Positions 35,554 through 43,868 of a stretch of 64,000 nt of DNA are shown here, piece after piece (the stretch's first letter is position 1; every line of letters starts with the position of its first letter). Made by a program: the position numbers and the translations under genes. Below the pieces are notes generated by a model. It was given only the letters and a program-made list of their open reading frames with translations. It was not told where the DNA came from and searched no databases. Source of the DNA: Chitinibacter sp046530675 (GTDB taxonomy: Bacteria > Pseudomonadota > Gammaproteobacteria > Burkholderiales > Chitinibacteraceae); NCBI RefSeq assembly GCF_046530675.1, contig NZ_CP172558.1, forward strand, positions 1,612,001 through 1,676,000, written 5' to 3'.

Positions 35554-36690
35554 CTATTGCTTTGATTCGGGGTCCAGTTCGGGCGGCACAGGCAGGTCGG
35601 TGTTGAGTGTGGGCTCAAAGCCACCTTCCTTGCGATAGACCTCAAGCTGGTAAATATAAGCTAACACTTCGGCTGTAGCAGTATACAGCGCAGTCGGGAT
35701 TTCTTCGCCTAACTCGGCGTGATGATAAAGCGCCCGGGCAAAAGGCGGGGTACGAATGACGGTGACCTTGTTGTCTTTGGCGATCTCGATAATCCGCTCG
35801 GCCAGCAGGAAAGAGCCTTTGGCGACGACGGTGGGTGCGCGCATCGCCTGATCGTAACGAATCGCCACCGCATAGTGCGTCGGGTTGGTGACGACGACGT
35901 TGGCTTTCGGAATTTCGGACATCATCCGTTTGCGCGCAGCCTCGCGTTGCAACTGGCGAATCCGGCCTTTGACGTGCGGATCACCTTCGGACTCCTTGTA
36001 TTCCTGCCGCACTTCTTCCTTGGTCATGCGCAGGCCTTTGTAGTAATCCCATAGCTGGTAGGGTACATCGATCATGGCAATGACGGCCATTGCGCTGACG
36101 ACCAGCAACAGGGTGTGCCGGGTCATTTGCCAGGTCATGGCAAAACTGGCTTCAAGCGGCATGGAGAGCAAGATTAAAAATTCGTCGCGTTCTTGCCACA
36201 TGACCCAAGCGGCGACGCCGCCAATCAGCCCGGATTTCAGAATGGTTTTGACGGTTTCAATGACGGTACGGGGGGAAAACATCCGGCCGATGCCGCTCAT
36301 GGGGTTCATGCGGCCAAAATTGGGACCAAGTGCTTCCATGCTGAATAACCAGCCGCCAATCATGATCGGGGTCAGAATCGATATGATGGCGCAGGCGCCA
36401 AAAACCGGCAGAATGGCAATGACCGCGATGCGGGATAATTCAAACAGCTGTTCGGTCATTAGCTGGGGTTGCCAAATTTGCGCACGGGTAAAGCTAAAGG
36501 CGGTAACCATGATTTTTTTCATGGCAGCATAAAGCTCTGGTCCGGTAACAATCACCGCAACCAGTCCGACCATCAGGGTCGAGAATGAAGTGAGTTCGTG
36601 CGAACGCGGCACCTGCCCCTTTTTGCGGGCTTCTTCAAGCCGCCGGGGCGAGGCCGGTTCGGTACGTTCCATATCCGAGTCTTCTGCCAT
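35554..36690 (-). CDS. flhB: Flagellar biosynthesis protein FlhB
   Basis: Export-gate protein that switches substrate specificity from hook to filament. It has 378 residues from the ATG at 36690 (a TTG two codons earlier is possible). Four transmembrane helices are followed by the cytoplasmic domain with the autocleavage motif NPTH at about 266-269, intact. The charged N-terminus (ERTEPASPRRLEEARKKGQV) is typical. It is the first gene of the minus-strand flagellar set, divergent from fliK, whose protein signals the switch to FlhB. Confidence 0.97.
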   Translation of the reverse strand: MAEDSDMERTEPASPRRLEEARKKGQVPRSHELTSFSTLMVGLVAVIVTGPELYAAMKKIMVTAFSFTRAQIWQPQLMTEQLFELSRIAVIAILPVFGACAIISILTPIMIGGWLFSMEALGPNFGRMNPMSGIGRMFSPRTVIETVKTILKSGLIGGVAAWVMWQERDEFLILLSMPLEASFAMTWQMTRHTLLLVVSAMAVIAMIDVPYQLWDYYKGLRMTKEEVRQEYKESEGDPHVKGRIRQLQREAARKRMMSEIPKANVVVTNPTHYAVAIRYDQAMRAPTVVAKGSFLLAERIIEIAKDNKVTVIRTPPFARALYHHAELGEEIPTALYTATAEVLAYIYQLEVYRKEGGFEPTLNTDLPVPPELDPESKQ

Positions 36691-36725
36691 GGACAAAGTG
36701 TAACATGGGCGAATACGTGAATAGT

Positions 36726-36741
36726 TGGCATCAAGTTTGCT
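36726..36741 (+). promoter_or_regulatory. Putative sigma-54 promoter before fliK
   Basis: TGGCATCAAGTTTGCT fits the -24/-12 form: GG and GC are separated by exactly ten bases and the TTGCT half is perfect. It ends 36 nt before the fliK start. Two bases of the -24 block differ from TGGCACG. Confidence 0.65.
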
Positions 36742-36777
36742 TTAACGAGACTGACTCATTTTTGTGGTGCTCAGATC

Positions 36778-38115
36778 ATGGCAAATAACTCCAGCAATAG
36801 CGTTAACCTTCTCGGTCTTTCCTTGCAGGCGACTGATGTCAAATCGACACGCGATACGGCATCTGCAGGTGGAGTTGAGTTTGGCGCTCAGTTTAAAAAT
36901 GAACTCAGTAAGGCTCAGCAGCCCAAACCGGCAGAAAAAGCCCCTGCCAATAAGCAGGCTGAGAATAAACCCCGCTCCGAAGTCAAAGAAAATACCGCAG
37001 ACGCGGAAGAAACTTCAGTCGTTCGTGAGCCTTCAGGCTCTCAGGAATCTGCAGCAACGCAATCTAAACCGGCTCAGCCGGCAGAGAAGGCTGCAAATTC
37101 TGCCGCAGGGGAAGAAGTTGCCGAGCAAACTGCAACGGGTGAAGCCGACCTTGCCGCTTTGCTGGCGATGATGCAGGTCGCGCAAGTGGCTCAGCCTGTC
37201 GCGGTTGAGCAAAAAACGGAGCTCCAGACTGGAGATCTGCTGGAAGAAAAAAATGGCGGAGCCAATCTGCTGGCTGCGCTGGCCGGAGATGCCAAGTCGT
37301 CCAATCTGGAGCAGGCGCAAATTGGCGCTGATGATTTATTGGGCAAAGATGATGGATCGGATCAATCAAAACAACACTTGCTGGCTGCGCAACTTGATGC
37401 CAGCAAAAAATCAACGGCAAACATTGCCGTTGAAGGACTGGATCCATTAGAAAGCTTGCCGCAGGGGCTTAAGGCTGTTCACGGCAAAAGGGCGGATTCC
37501 TTTGTCGACACTTTAAATAGCAAATTGGCTCCTGCTGCTCCGACGGGAGATGCACCAGGCGCAATCAATACAGCGACCAGTTTGAATCAGCTTCAATCAG
37601 TTAAAGCGGCTGCGGCGGCAGTACCAAGCCACTATATTGATACGCAAGTACACGATTCGCGTTGGGGTGATGCCGTGGCGCAACGGGTCAGCATGATGCT
37701 GGGCAAACAGGAACAGCAAATTGAAATGCAATTGAATCCGCCGAATCTGGGGCCGATGGAAGTTCGTCTCAATCTGGGGGGCGAACAAGCCAGTGTGATT
37801 TTTACTTCGCAACATGCTGCCGTGCGTGAGGCGTTGGCTGCCGCAACCCCCAAGCTGACTGCTTTGCTGGCCGATCAGGGGATTGTTCTGCATAACGTTC
37901 AGGTCGCATCCGATTCATTGCAGCAACAGCAACAGCAACAGCAACAGCAGGCATCTCAGCAACAGCAGGATAACCGTTTTAACTCATCGTCATCTGCTTC
38001 GCGCTATGGCGTGGAAATGAATGGTGTGGCTGGCAAGGGGGGGGCGGAACGGGTCGTCAACTTGAGTGATTTGCGGCTGCCTGCGGGTAGTACTCGAGTG
38101 AGTTTGTTTGTTTGA
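36778..38115 (+). CDS. fliK: Flagellar hook-length control protein FliK
   Basis: Secreted molecular ruler that ends hook growth and triggers the FlhB switch. It has 445 residues. The N-terminal two-thirds is low-complexity and rich in Ala, Glu, Lys, Gln and Ser, as expected for a ruler. The conserved C-terminal domain (about 290-375) contains IEMQLNPPNLGPMEVRLNL. After it comes a pure glutamine tract at 382-391 encoded by alternating CAG/CAA, then more Gln. The gene is divergent from flhB, begins the fliK-L-M-N-O-P-Q-R run, and has a likely sigma-54 promoter. fliK is often separate from fliLMNOPQR, but this order also occurs elsewhere. Confidence 0.9.
   Translation: MANNSSNSVNLLGLSLQATDVKSTRDTASAGGVEFGAQFKNELSKAQQPKPAEKAPANKQAENKPRSEVKENTADAEETSVVREPSGSQESAATQSKPAQPAEKAANSAAGEEVAEQTATGEADLAALLAMMQVAQVAQPVAVEQKTELQTGDLLEEKNGGANLLAALAGDAKSSNLEQAQIGADDLLGKDDGSDQSKQHLLAAQLDASKKSTANIAVEGLDPLESLPQGLKAVHGKRADSFVDTLNSKLAPAAPTGDAPGAINTATSLNQLQSVKAAAAAVPSHYIDTQVHDSRWGDAVAQRVSMMLGKQEQQIEMQLNPPNLGPMEVRLNLGGEQASVIFTSQHAAVREALAAATPKLTALLADQGIVLHNVQVASDSLQQQQQQQQQQASQQQQDNRFNSSSSASRYGVEMNGVAGKGGAERVVNLSDLRLPAGSTRVSLFV
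37921..37950 (+). repeat. fliK: Hexamer microsatellite (CAGCAA) in fliK
   Basis: Four tandem CAGCAA units plus CAGCAG encode ten consecutive glutamines (residues 382-391). Unit changes would keep the frame and alter only the length of the Gln tract. Confidence 0.9.
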
Positions 38116-38253
38116 TATTACAATGAAGGTTTGAAAACGCTTGCGTAGAGTGCCGTTTATAGTATCTTCGCTGTATTGGTAAGAAATCTTCGGGGAGGAG
38201 GTTTCTTGCCCTAACTCCATCTTTCAGAAAACAGACGAAAAAGGTTGTTTGAT

Positions 38254-38820
38254 ATGGCAGAACCCAAAGCTGCACCCAGTACCGAGGCACCTCAGCCCAA
38301 GAAAAATATCCTGTTGTTTGCCATTATCGGGGTCTTGGTTGTCATTATGCTGGCACTGGCTGGCGGCCTGGCTTATTTCATTTTGAAAACACCGGCAGAT
38401 GGTGGTGTGGATGAGGTGGTGACCGACGCGCACGCTCAGGCCGAAGCAGAGAAAAAAGCCAAGGAAAAGAAGAAAAAGGAAAAAGCTGAAGCAGGCGTTA
38501 ATGTTTTCGATAAATTGCAGGATCAGGCGTTTACTGTCAACTTGTCGGGTGAGCCAGAGGCTGTGTTACAAGTAGAAATCATGGTCGAATTGGCTGATGA
38601 AGAAGAAAAAGCCAAATTGAAGCAGGTACAGCCTAGAGTGCTGGATGCCGTAAATCGACTACTGCGCTCCAAAACGATTGATGAAGTCAAAACGACAGAA
38701 GGTCAGGAAACATTGGCGCGCGAAATTCGTGAGCAACTAAACAAGATACTGGAAGCTGAAGCGAAAGATGAAGGTGTGTTGAGTGTGAATTTCACGAAAT
38801 ATTTTTATCAGATTCAGTAA
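38254..38820 (+). CDS. fliL: Flagellar basal body-associated protein FliL
   Basis: Single-pass inner-membrane protein near the stator ring, 188 residues from the ATG at 38254 (the frame can be extended only to a TTG at 38245). AAGG precedes it. A transmembrane helix at about 19-41 follows a short Pro-rich cytoplasmic tail; then come a Lys/Glu-rich linker and the periplasmic FliL domain (VNLSGEPEAVLQVEIMVELA). The leader between fliK and fliL contains a hairpin whose loop carries a strong SD-like GGGGAGGA. Followed by fliM. Confidence 0.93.
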   Translation: MAEPKAAPSTEAPQPKKNILLFAIIGVLVVIMLALAGGLAYFILKTPADGGVDEVVTDAHAQAEAEKKAKEKKKKEKAEAGVNVFDKLQDQAFTVNLSGEPEAVLQVEIMVELADEEEKAKLKQVQPRVLDAVNRLLRSKTIDEVKTTEGQETLAREIREQLNKILEAEAKDEGVLSVNFTKYFYQIQ

Positions 38821-38872
38821 TCGTTAAAATATCCGATTAACACAGTAGTACTGTTGGAATAAAAGCGGCGAT

Positions 38873-39874
38873 ATGGCTGACGATATCCTTTCCCAAGAAG
38901 AGGTCGATGCGCTACTGCGTGGCGTGACAGGCGAGCAGGACGAGCTCGAGGCCGAATCTGACCCGCGTGCCATCCGTGAATACGAAATCGGCCGGCAGGA
39001 ACGGATCGTGCGCGGCCGGATGCCGACGCTGGAGATTATCAACGAGCGGTTTGCACGTAATTTGCGAATTGCATTGTTCAATTTCATGCGACGCAACGCC
39101 GAAATCAGCGTGGGGCCCGTCCGGGTACAGAAATACAGCGAATTTATCCGCAATCTGGTGGTTCCGACCAATTTGAACATGATTCATATGAAGCCCTTGC
39201 GCGGAACGGGCTTGTTTATTTTTGATCCGGATTTTGTTTTTCTGGTCGTTGATAATCTGTTCGGTTCGGATGGTCGTTATCATGTACGGGTTGAGGGGCG
39301 AGATTTTACGCCAACCGAGCAGCGGATTATCCAGCGTTTGCTCGATGTCGTTTTTGAAGAATATGAAAAAGCGTGGAAACCGGTTTTTGAGTGCGAGTTT
39401 GCCTATTTGCGCTCGGAAATGAATACGCAGTTTGCTAATATTGCGACCCCGACCGAAGTCGTCGTTGCCTATACGTTCAAAATCGAGCTGGGCGCTGGTG
39501 GCGGCGATTTTCACGTCTGCTTCCCGTATTCGATGCTCGAGCCGATTCGTGACCTGCTCTACAGCAGCATGCAGGCGGATCGGATGGAAGCCGATAATCG
39601 CTGGACCAATCTGATGCGTAAACAGGTTCAGCTTGCCGAAGTCGAGCTGGTGGCAACCTTGGGAACTTCGCATATTACACTCGGTGAAATTCTGAATTTG
39701 AAAACCGGCGATGTGATTCCGCTGGAGATTCCCGAAGTTATCGGTGCTGCAGTGGATAATGTGCCGGTACTTGAAGCCAAGTATGGCGTTGTAAACAAGC
39801 AATACGCCTTAAAGGTAGAGAAATTGCTGCGTGCTGCCGAGTCATTGAACGGGCAGGAACATGAAGAGGATTAA
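38873..39874 (+). CDS. fliM: Flagellar motor switch protein FliM
   Basis: C-ring protein that binds phospho-CheY. It has 333 residues. The N-terminal peptide contains DDILSQEEVDALL, the CheY-binding element. The middle domain includes VRVQKYSEFIRNLVVPTNLN and the GG-type loop region, and the SpoA-like C-terminal domain pairs with FliN. It is followed by fliN two bases after the stop, so they are probably translationally coupled. Confidence 0.97.
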   Translation: MADDILSQEEVDALLRGVTGEQDELEAESDPRAIREYEIGRQERIVRGRMPTLEIINERFARNLRIALFNFMRRNAEISVGPVRVQKYSEFIRNLVVPTNLNMIHMKPLRGTGLFIFDPDFVFLVVDNLFGSDGRYHVRVEGRDFTPTEQRIIQRLLDVVFEEYEKAWKPVFECEFAYLRSEMNTQFANIATPTEVVVAYTFKIELGAGGGDFHVCFPYSMLEPIRDLLYSSMQADRMEADNRWTNLMRKQVQLAEVELVATLGTSHITLGEILNLKTGDVIPLEIPEVIGAAVDNVPVLEAKYGVVNKQYALKVEKLLRAAESLNGQEHEED

Positions 39875-39876
39875 GC

Positions 39877-40305
39877 ATGGCTGATGAAAACAATCCGGCA
39901 GAAGAAAGTGCGGATGACATCATGGACGATTGGGCCGCCGCTCTGGCCGAACAGGTAACCGAAGAATCTGCGGCCAGCGTCGAGGCGCAGCCTGCTGATA
40001 TTTTTCAGAGTTTTGATGGGGCGGGTACGCCTGCCGGAGCCCCGAAAAATATCGACATGATTCTCGATATTCCGGTGGCGCTGACTGTTGAACTTGGGCG
40101 TACCAAAATTGCGATCCGCAACTTGCTGCAATTGGCACAAGGTTCGGTCGTCGAGCTGGACGGACTTGCGGGGGAGCCGATGGACGTACTCGTTAACGGC
40201 TGCCTGATTGCGCAAGGGGAGGTGGTGGTCGTGAATGAAAAATTCGGTATCCGCCTGACCGATATCATTACACCTGCCGAACGGATTCGCCGTTTACATA
40301 AATAA
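39877..40305 (+). CDS. fliN: Flagellar motor switch protein FliN
   Basis: C-ring protein with a SpoA domain, 142 residues. The N-terminal 60 residues are acidic and variable; the conserved C-terminal part runs from about 65 (MILDIPVALTVELGRTKIAI) to LVNGCLIAQGEVVVVNEKFG and IRLTDIIT. It is a standard partner of FliM. A 16-codon leader ORF and fliO follow. Confidence 0.97.
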   Translation: MADENNPAEESADDIMDDWAAALAEQVTEESAASVEAQPADIFQSFDGAGTPAGAPKNIDMILDIPVALTVELGRTKIAIRNLLQLAQGSVVELDGLAGEPMDVLVNGCLIAQGEVVVVNEKFGIRLTDIITPAERIRRLHK

Positions 40306-40341
40306 ATCGGCCTATAAATTGATCATTGACCAGGAGCGGGA

Positions 40342-40392
40342 ATGACGGTGCATCACGAAGTTGACGCCTTTATTTCCCGTCGAATCGAATGA
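40342..40392 (+). CDS. 16-codon leader ORF coupled to fliO
   Basis: ATG at 40342 with a strong SD (AGGAG, 40332-40336, five-base spacing), encoding MTVHHEVDAFISRRIE and ending in a TGA that overlaps the fliO ATG (ATGA). fliO has no SD of its own, so ribosomes finishing this peptide may reinitiate on fliO. The peptide is not similar to any family I recognise. Possible functions are only coupling or level control. Confidence 0.5.
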   Translation: MTVHHEVDAFISRRIE

Positions 40393-40829
40393 AATTGAGT
40401 CGTTATTTCTGCGGCAGCCTTTTGGGGCTGCCGCTGTCTGTTTGGGCTGCGGCAAATCCATCCGCATCGTCCGGGGTGGGTTCGCTCCTGCAAGTCTTGC
40501 TGGCGCTGGCGCTGGTACTGGGCTTGATCGTTGCTGCCGCGTGGCTGATGCGGCGATTTTCGCTGGTGCCGGGCGCGGGCAGCGGGCATTTACGCGTGGT
40601 GTCCGGGGTGATGGTTGGGCAGCGCGAGCGTGTGGTCATCGTCGAAATTGAAGGGCAATGGCTGGTGCTGGGGGTGACGGGCGAGCAGGTGAATGTGCTG
40701 CACAAACTCGACAAGCCGGAAGGCGTCGATGTCGCTGCTCCGGCACTGCCGGCCTTTGCACAATGGTTGCAGGCGGCGCTCGAAAAACGCAAAGATAATT
40801 CGGAAAATAAAAATGCAGATGCCACCTAA
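40389..40829 (+). CDS. fliO: Flagellar biosynthesis protein FliO
   Basis: Small membrane protein that assists assembly of the FliP ring. It has 146 residues. An N-terminal signal-like stretch (about 1-21) is followed by one strong transmembrane helix (about 31-52: LLQVLLALALVLGLIVAAAW) and the FliO/ZliS domain with VVSGVMVGQRERVVIVEI. No proper SD precedes the ATG, but a leader ORF with a strong SD ends exactly on it. The C-terminus overlaps the likely fliP start. Confidence 0.92.
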   Translation: MKLSRYFCGSLLGLPLSVWAAANPSASSGVGSLLQVLLALALVLGLIVAAAWLMRRFSLVPGAGSGHLRVVSGVMVGQRERVVIVEIEGQWLVLGVTGEQVNVLHKLDKPEGVDVAAPALPAFAQWLQAALEKRKDNSENKNADAT

Positions 40830-41577
40830 GATGAGTCGATGGCCTTTAATACTGCTAGTGGGTATATTGCCAGGAACTTTGTTGGCCGCGGATCCTGTTG
40901 GTATACCCTTTATGTCGTCGACGCAAACTGCGGCTGGGACGGCTTATTCGCTGCCGATCCAGACCTTGCTGTTTATGACGGCGCTCGGGTTTATTCCCGC
41001 GCTGTTGCTGATGATGACGGCGTTTACCCGTATTGTGATCGTACTCTCCTTGCTGCGTCAGGCGCTCGGTACGATGCAAAGCCCGCCCAATCAGGTCATT
41101 GTCGGCTTGTCACTTTTTCTGACGATGTTTGTGATGTCGCCGGTTTTTGACAAAGTGTATACCACAGCCTACAAGCCGTTCTCCGAAGAAAAAATGACAT
41201 TCAATGAGGCAATCGACAAAGGCGCAATGCCATTGAAAGACTTCATGCTCAAGCAGACGCGACAAAAAGATCTGGCTTTCTTTATTGAAGTTTCAGGCGC
41301 GCAAGCGCCGCAAGGACCGGAAGATGTTAGCTTGCGAACGCTGGTTCCCGCTTTTGTGACGAGCGAGCTTAAAACCGCGTTCCAAATCGGTTTTATGGTG
41401 ATTATTCCTTTCCTGATTATCGACCTGGTCGTTGCCAGTATTCTGATGGGGATGGGGATGATGATGGTTTCGCCGGTCATGATCTCATTGCCATTCAAAC
41501 TGATGCTGTTTGTGCTGGTCGATGGCTGGACTTTGCTGATGGGATCCTTGGTGCAAAGCTTTTACATGGGGGCCTAG
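40813..41577 (+). CDS. fliP: Flagellar biosynthesis protein FliP
   Basis: Export-gate subunit forming the FliP5 core of the channel. It has 254 residues from the ATG at 40813, which has GGAAA upstream and overlaps fliO by 17 bases. ATGs at 40819 and 40831 are alternatives, the last giving 248 residues. A cleavable signal (ILLVGILPGTLLAA) is followed by the conserved TAFTRIVIVLSLLRQALGT and SPPNQVIVGLSLFLTMFVM, and four membrane helices. The frame extends far upstream inside fliO, but those residues are not FliP-like. Confidence 0.95.
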   Translation: MQMPPKMSRWPLILLVGILPGTLLAADPVGIPFMSSTQTAAGTAYSLPIQTLLFMTALGFIPALLLMMTAFTRIVIVLSLLRQALGTMQSPPNQVIVGLSLFLTMFVMSPVFDKVYTTAYKPFSEEKMTFNEAIDKGAMPLKDFMLKQTRQKDLAFFIEVSGAQAPQGPEDVSLRTLVPAFVTSELKTAFQIGFMVIIPFLIIDLVVASILMGMGMMMVSPVMISLPFKLMLFVLVDGWTLLMGSLVQSFYMGA

Positions 41578-41847
41578 ATGAGTCCGGAAACGGTAATTAC
41601 CCTGCTGCAGCGGGCGATGGAAGTGATGGTTTTGCTCTGCGGCCCGGTGCTGCTGGCTACGCTGGTTTCCGGTCTGATTATCAGCATTTTTCAGGCTGCG
41701 ACTCAGATCAACGAGGCGACGCTATCGTTTATTCCCAAACTGTTGATCGCTTTTCTGGTGCTGGTGCTGGCTGGCCCGTGGATGATTGAGTTGCTCTCCG
41801 ATTACATCATCCGTTTGTATCAAAGCATTCCCCAAGTGATCGGCTGA
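41578..41847 (+). CDS. fliQ: Flagellar biosynthesis protein FliQ
   Basis: Two-helix export-gate subunit, 89 residues, with helices at about 16-38 and 52-74 and the conserved FQAATQINEATLSFIPKL between them. The ATG immediately follows the fliP stop, and the stop overlaps the fliR start by one base (TGATG). Confidence 0.96.
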   Translation: MSPETVITLLQRAMEVMVLLCGPVLLATLVSGLIISIFQAATQINEATLSFIPKLLIAFLVLVLAGPWMIELLSDYIIRLYQSIPQVIG

Positions 41848-42635
41848 TGTGGGTTGTTACTCAGGCGCAGATTGAAATCTGGCTGGCGACGTTCTGGTGG
41901 CCATTTTTACGCATCATGGGCATGTTACTCGCCGACCCATTTTTCTCCAGTCGGCGGATTCCGTCTCCGGTTCGCGTTGGTTTGGGCATTCTGCTGACTT
42001 TACTGATTGTTCCCGCTTTGCCGCCGATGCCCAGCGTGCCGGTGGTTTCTCCGGATGGCATGCTGATTGCCGCGCGCGAACTGATTTTGGGTTTTGCCAT
42101 CGGCTTTGTCATGCGACTGGTGTTTACTGCCGTGGAAATGGCCGGACATCTAGCCGGTTTGCAAATGGGTCTGGGTTTTGCTTCGTTTTATGATCCGCAT
42201 AATTCCGGTAATACGCTGGTGATGGCTCAGTTAATGAGTCTGATGATGATTCTGCTGTTTTTGTCGCTCAATGGTCATCTGATGATGTTGCGCGTGTTGC
42301 TCGAAAGCATGGTGCAGTTGCCGGTGGGGCAGATACAGCTGAATGCAAAAGGTTTTGAGCTGATTGCGCTGTATGGCAGCATGATTTTCCGCGTCGCCGT
42401 GATGTTGTCCTTGCCTGTGCTGGCGGTGTTGCTGATTACCAATCTGTCGATCGGCGTGATGACCCGTGCGGCACCACAGCTCAATGTGTTTGCGATTGGT
42501 TTTCCGATTACGCTCGGTATTGGTTTTGCTGCGCTGTACTATTCGTTACCGATGATGGTGCCGCAGATCGATCAGTTGCTGAGCGAGACACCGCGCATGA
42601 TCGGGAAATTCATGAAAGCGTTTGGCTCGCCATAA
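41847..42635 (+). CDS. fliR: Flagellar biosynthesis protein FliR
   Basis: Export-gate subunit that completes the FliP5Q4R1 channel. It has 262 residues and about six transmembrane helices. Landmarks are the early RIMGMLLADPFFSSRRIPSP segment and the central MAGHLAGLQMGLGFASFYDP. It ends the plus-strand flagellar run. flhB and flhA, often next to fliR in other genera, are instead placed divergently upstream of fliK. Confidence 0.96.
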   Translation: MWVVTQAQIEIWLATFWWPFLRIMGMLLADPFFSSRRIPSPVRVGLGILLTLLIVPALPPMPSVPVVSPDGMLIAARELILGFAIGFVMRLVFTAVEMAGHLAGLQMGLGFASFYDPHNSGNTLVMAQLMSLMMILLFLSLNGHLMMLRVLLESMVQLPVGQIQLNAKGFELIALYGSMIFRVAVMLSLPVLAVLLITNLSIGVMTRAAPQLNVFAIGFPITLGIGFAALYYSLPMMVPQIDQLLSETPRMIGKFMKAFGSP

Positions 42636-42687
42636 CGGTTGCACAGTAGTCAATCGAGACTCACGCGCTGCGCCGTTGCTTCAGAGC

Positions 42688-43311
42688 CTAGCTCTTCTTC
42701 TTGCTATGCGAGCCAAGCAAATGTCCCATGCGTTCTTTTTTGGTCGTGAGGTATTTGTGATTTTCCGGATTGGCGGTCACTTCGTGCGGCAAACGCTCGT
42801 TCACCGGAATGCCTAATTTGTTCAAGGCGTCGATTTTAAGCGGATTATTGCTCATCAGTCGTACCGAGCGCACGCCCAGATTTTTCAGCATCCACGCCGC
42901 GTCTGCATAGTCGCGGTTATCGCTGGGCAGGCCTTGCGCCAGATTGGCTTCAACGGTATCCATGCCTTGATCTTGCAACTGATAGGCCAGAATCTTATTG
43001 CAAAGTCCGATGCCGCGACCTTCATGCCCACGCAAATACAGTAAGGCGCCGCGTCCTTCAGCTTGAATCCGCTGCAAAGCATGCTTTAACTGATCGCCAC
43101 AATCGCAACGTAAAGACCCCAGAGCATCGCCCGTCAGACATTCCGAATGCAGACGAACCAGCACGTCCTCGCCCGTAATATCACCGAAGGTCAGCACCAG
43201 ATGTTCAACGCCGGTTTGCGGGTTGAGAAAGGCATGACTGGTAAATTCACCCTGAGTCGTGGGTAGGCGCGCGCTGGCGACTTTTTGCAATTCGGTGGTG
43301 ATATTAGGCAT
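42688..43311 (-). CDS. ribA: GTP cyclohydrolase II
   Basis: First step of riboflavin synthesis: opens the imidazole ring of GTP and releases pyrophosphate and formate. It has 207 residues, the short monofunctional form without a fused RibB domain. The zinc ligands Cys58, Cys69 and Cys71 lie in HSECLTGDALGSLRCDCG, and the catalytic RGHEGRGIGL follows. The end RMGHLLGSHSKKKS has a basic tail. It is convergent with fliR and unlinked to other rib genes. No FMN riboswitch is visible upstream. Confidence 0.96.
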   Translation of the reverse strand: MPNITTELQKVASARLPTTQGEFTSHAFLNPQTGVEHLVLTFGDITGEDVLVRLHSECLTGDALGSLRCDCGDQLKHALQRIQAEGRGALLYLRGHEGRGIGLCNKILAYQLQDQGMDTVEANLAQGLPSDNRDYADAAWMLKNLGVRSVRLMSNNPLKIDALNKLGIPVNERLPHEVTANPENHKYLTTKKERMGHLLGSHSKKKS

Positions 43312-43532
43312 TGCTAAGACAAATCCTGCTGGGCATGAAATACAGATATGGGGTTGAAGCGGCCAGATTTCAAATCAATCGGCACAATTTCCTGATCCGG
43401 CACATATTGGTCGAAAACACTCAAATGCAACACTGTATCATTAACGCGGTGGAAAATCTTGGGAATCGCAAATCGGGATTTTACGAGCTGGTGTAAACTG
43501 GCACGGCAGCTGTCCGTTTTTTTGAGATGTGT

Positions 43533-43751
43533 ATGTATATTATTTTAATCGGCTATTTATTCGTCATCGTCATGATGTCGCTCGGGGCGGGGAGTATCAC
43601 TGTCGGGCTCTTTTATTTCCTGTTCTTGGCGGTATTACCCACCTGGGGTGCACTGGCCTTGAAACGCAGTATCCAGCGCAGCAAAGCGGCTAAAGCCACT
43701 GAGCTGGCCGAGAAGGCTGCGGTGCAGAATAATCAGCCTGCTCAAGATTGA
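43533..43751 (+). CDS. Small two-helix membrane protein, unknown function
   Basis: 72 residues from the ATG at 43533 (GAGAT just upstream; an ATG two codons earlier is possible). Two hydrophobic segments (about 2-20 and 22-45) are followed by a basic, Ala/Lys-rich cytoplasmic-type tail ending NNQPAQD. I recognise no family. Codon use is unremarkable. It sits alone between divergent ribA and convergent ZIP. Confidence 0.55.
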   Translation: MYIILIGYLFVIVMMSLGAGSITVGLFYFLFLAVLPTWGALALKRSIQRSKAAKATELAEKAAVQNNQPAQD

Positions 43752-43776
43752 GTTGTGAGCAAGCCCACTCCGCATT

Positions 43777-43822
43777 GGTTTGTGAATCTAATGGGTTTGT
43801 GAATCTAATGGGTATGTGAATG
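43777..43822 (+). repeat. Tandem 17-bp repeat, 2.6 copies
   Basis: GGTTTGTGAATCTAATG occurs at 43777-43793 and 43794-43810 exactly, with a partial third copy GGTATGTGAATG. It lies between the small membrane gene and the ZIP gene. Confidence 0.85.
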
Positions 43823-43858
43823 AAGGCTAGTCAATGACTAGACTTCATGTCGATACCC
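43810..43858. other. Long imperfect hairpin between convergent genes
   Basis: GGGTAT (43810-43815) pairs with ATACCC (43853-43858), ATGAAG (43820-43825) with CTTCAT, and CTAGTCA (43827-43833) with TGACTAG (43835-43841). It has no U-tract on either strand. It may serve as a 3' end for both convergent transcripts. Confidence 0.65.
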
Positions 43859-43868
43859 TAGTTATGTA

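Noticed and set aside
42636..43532. FMN riboswitch near ribA
   Set aside because: No RFN-type conserved segments in the 220 nt upstream of ribA.
43777..43858. Possible CRISPR-like array from direct repeats
   Set aside because: Repeats are directly abutting 17-mers without spacers; no cas genes nearby.
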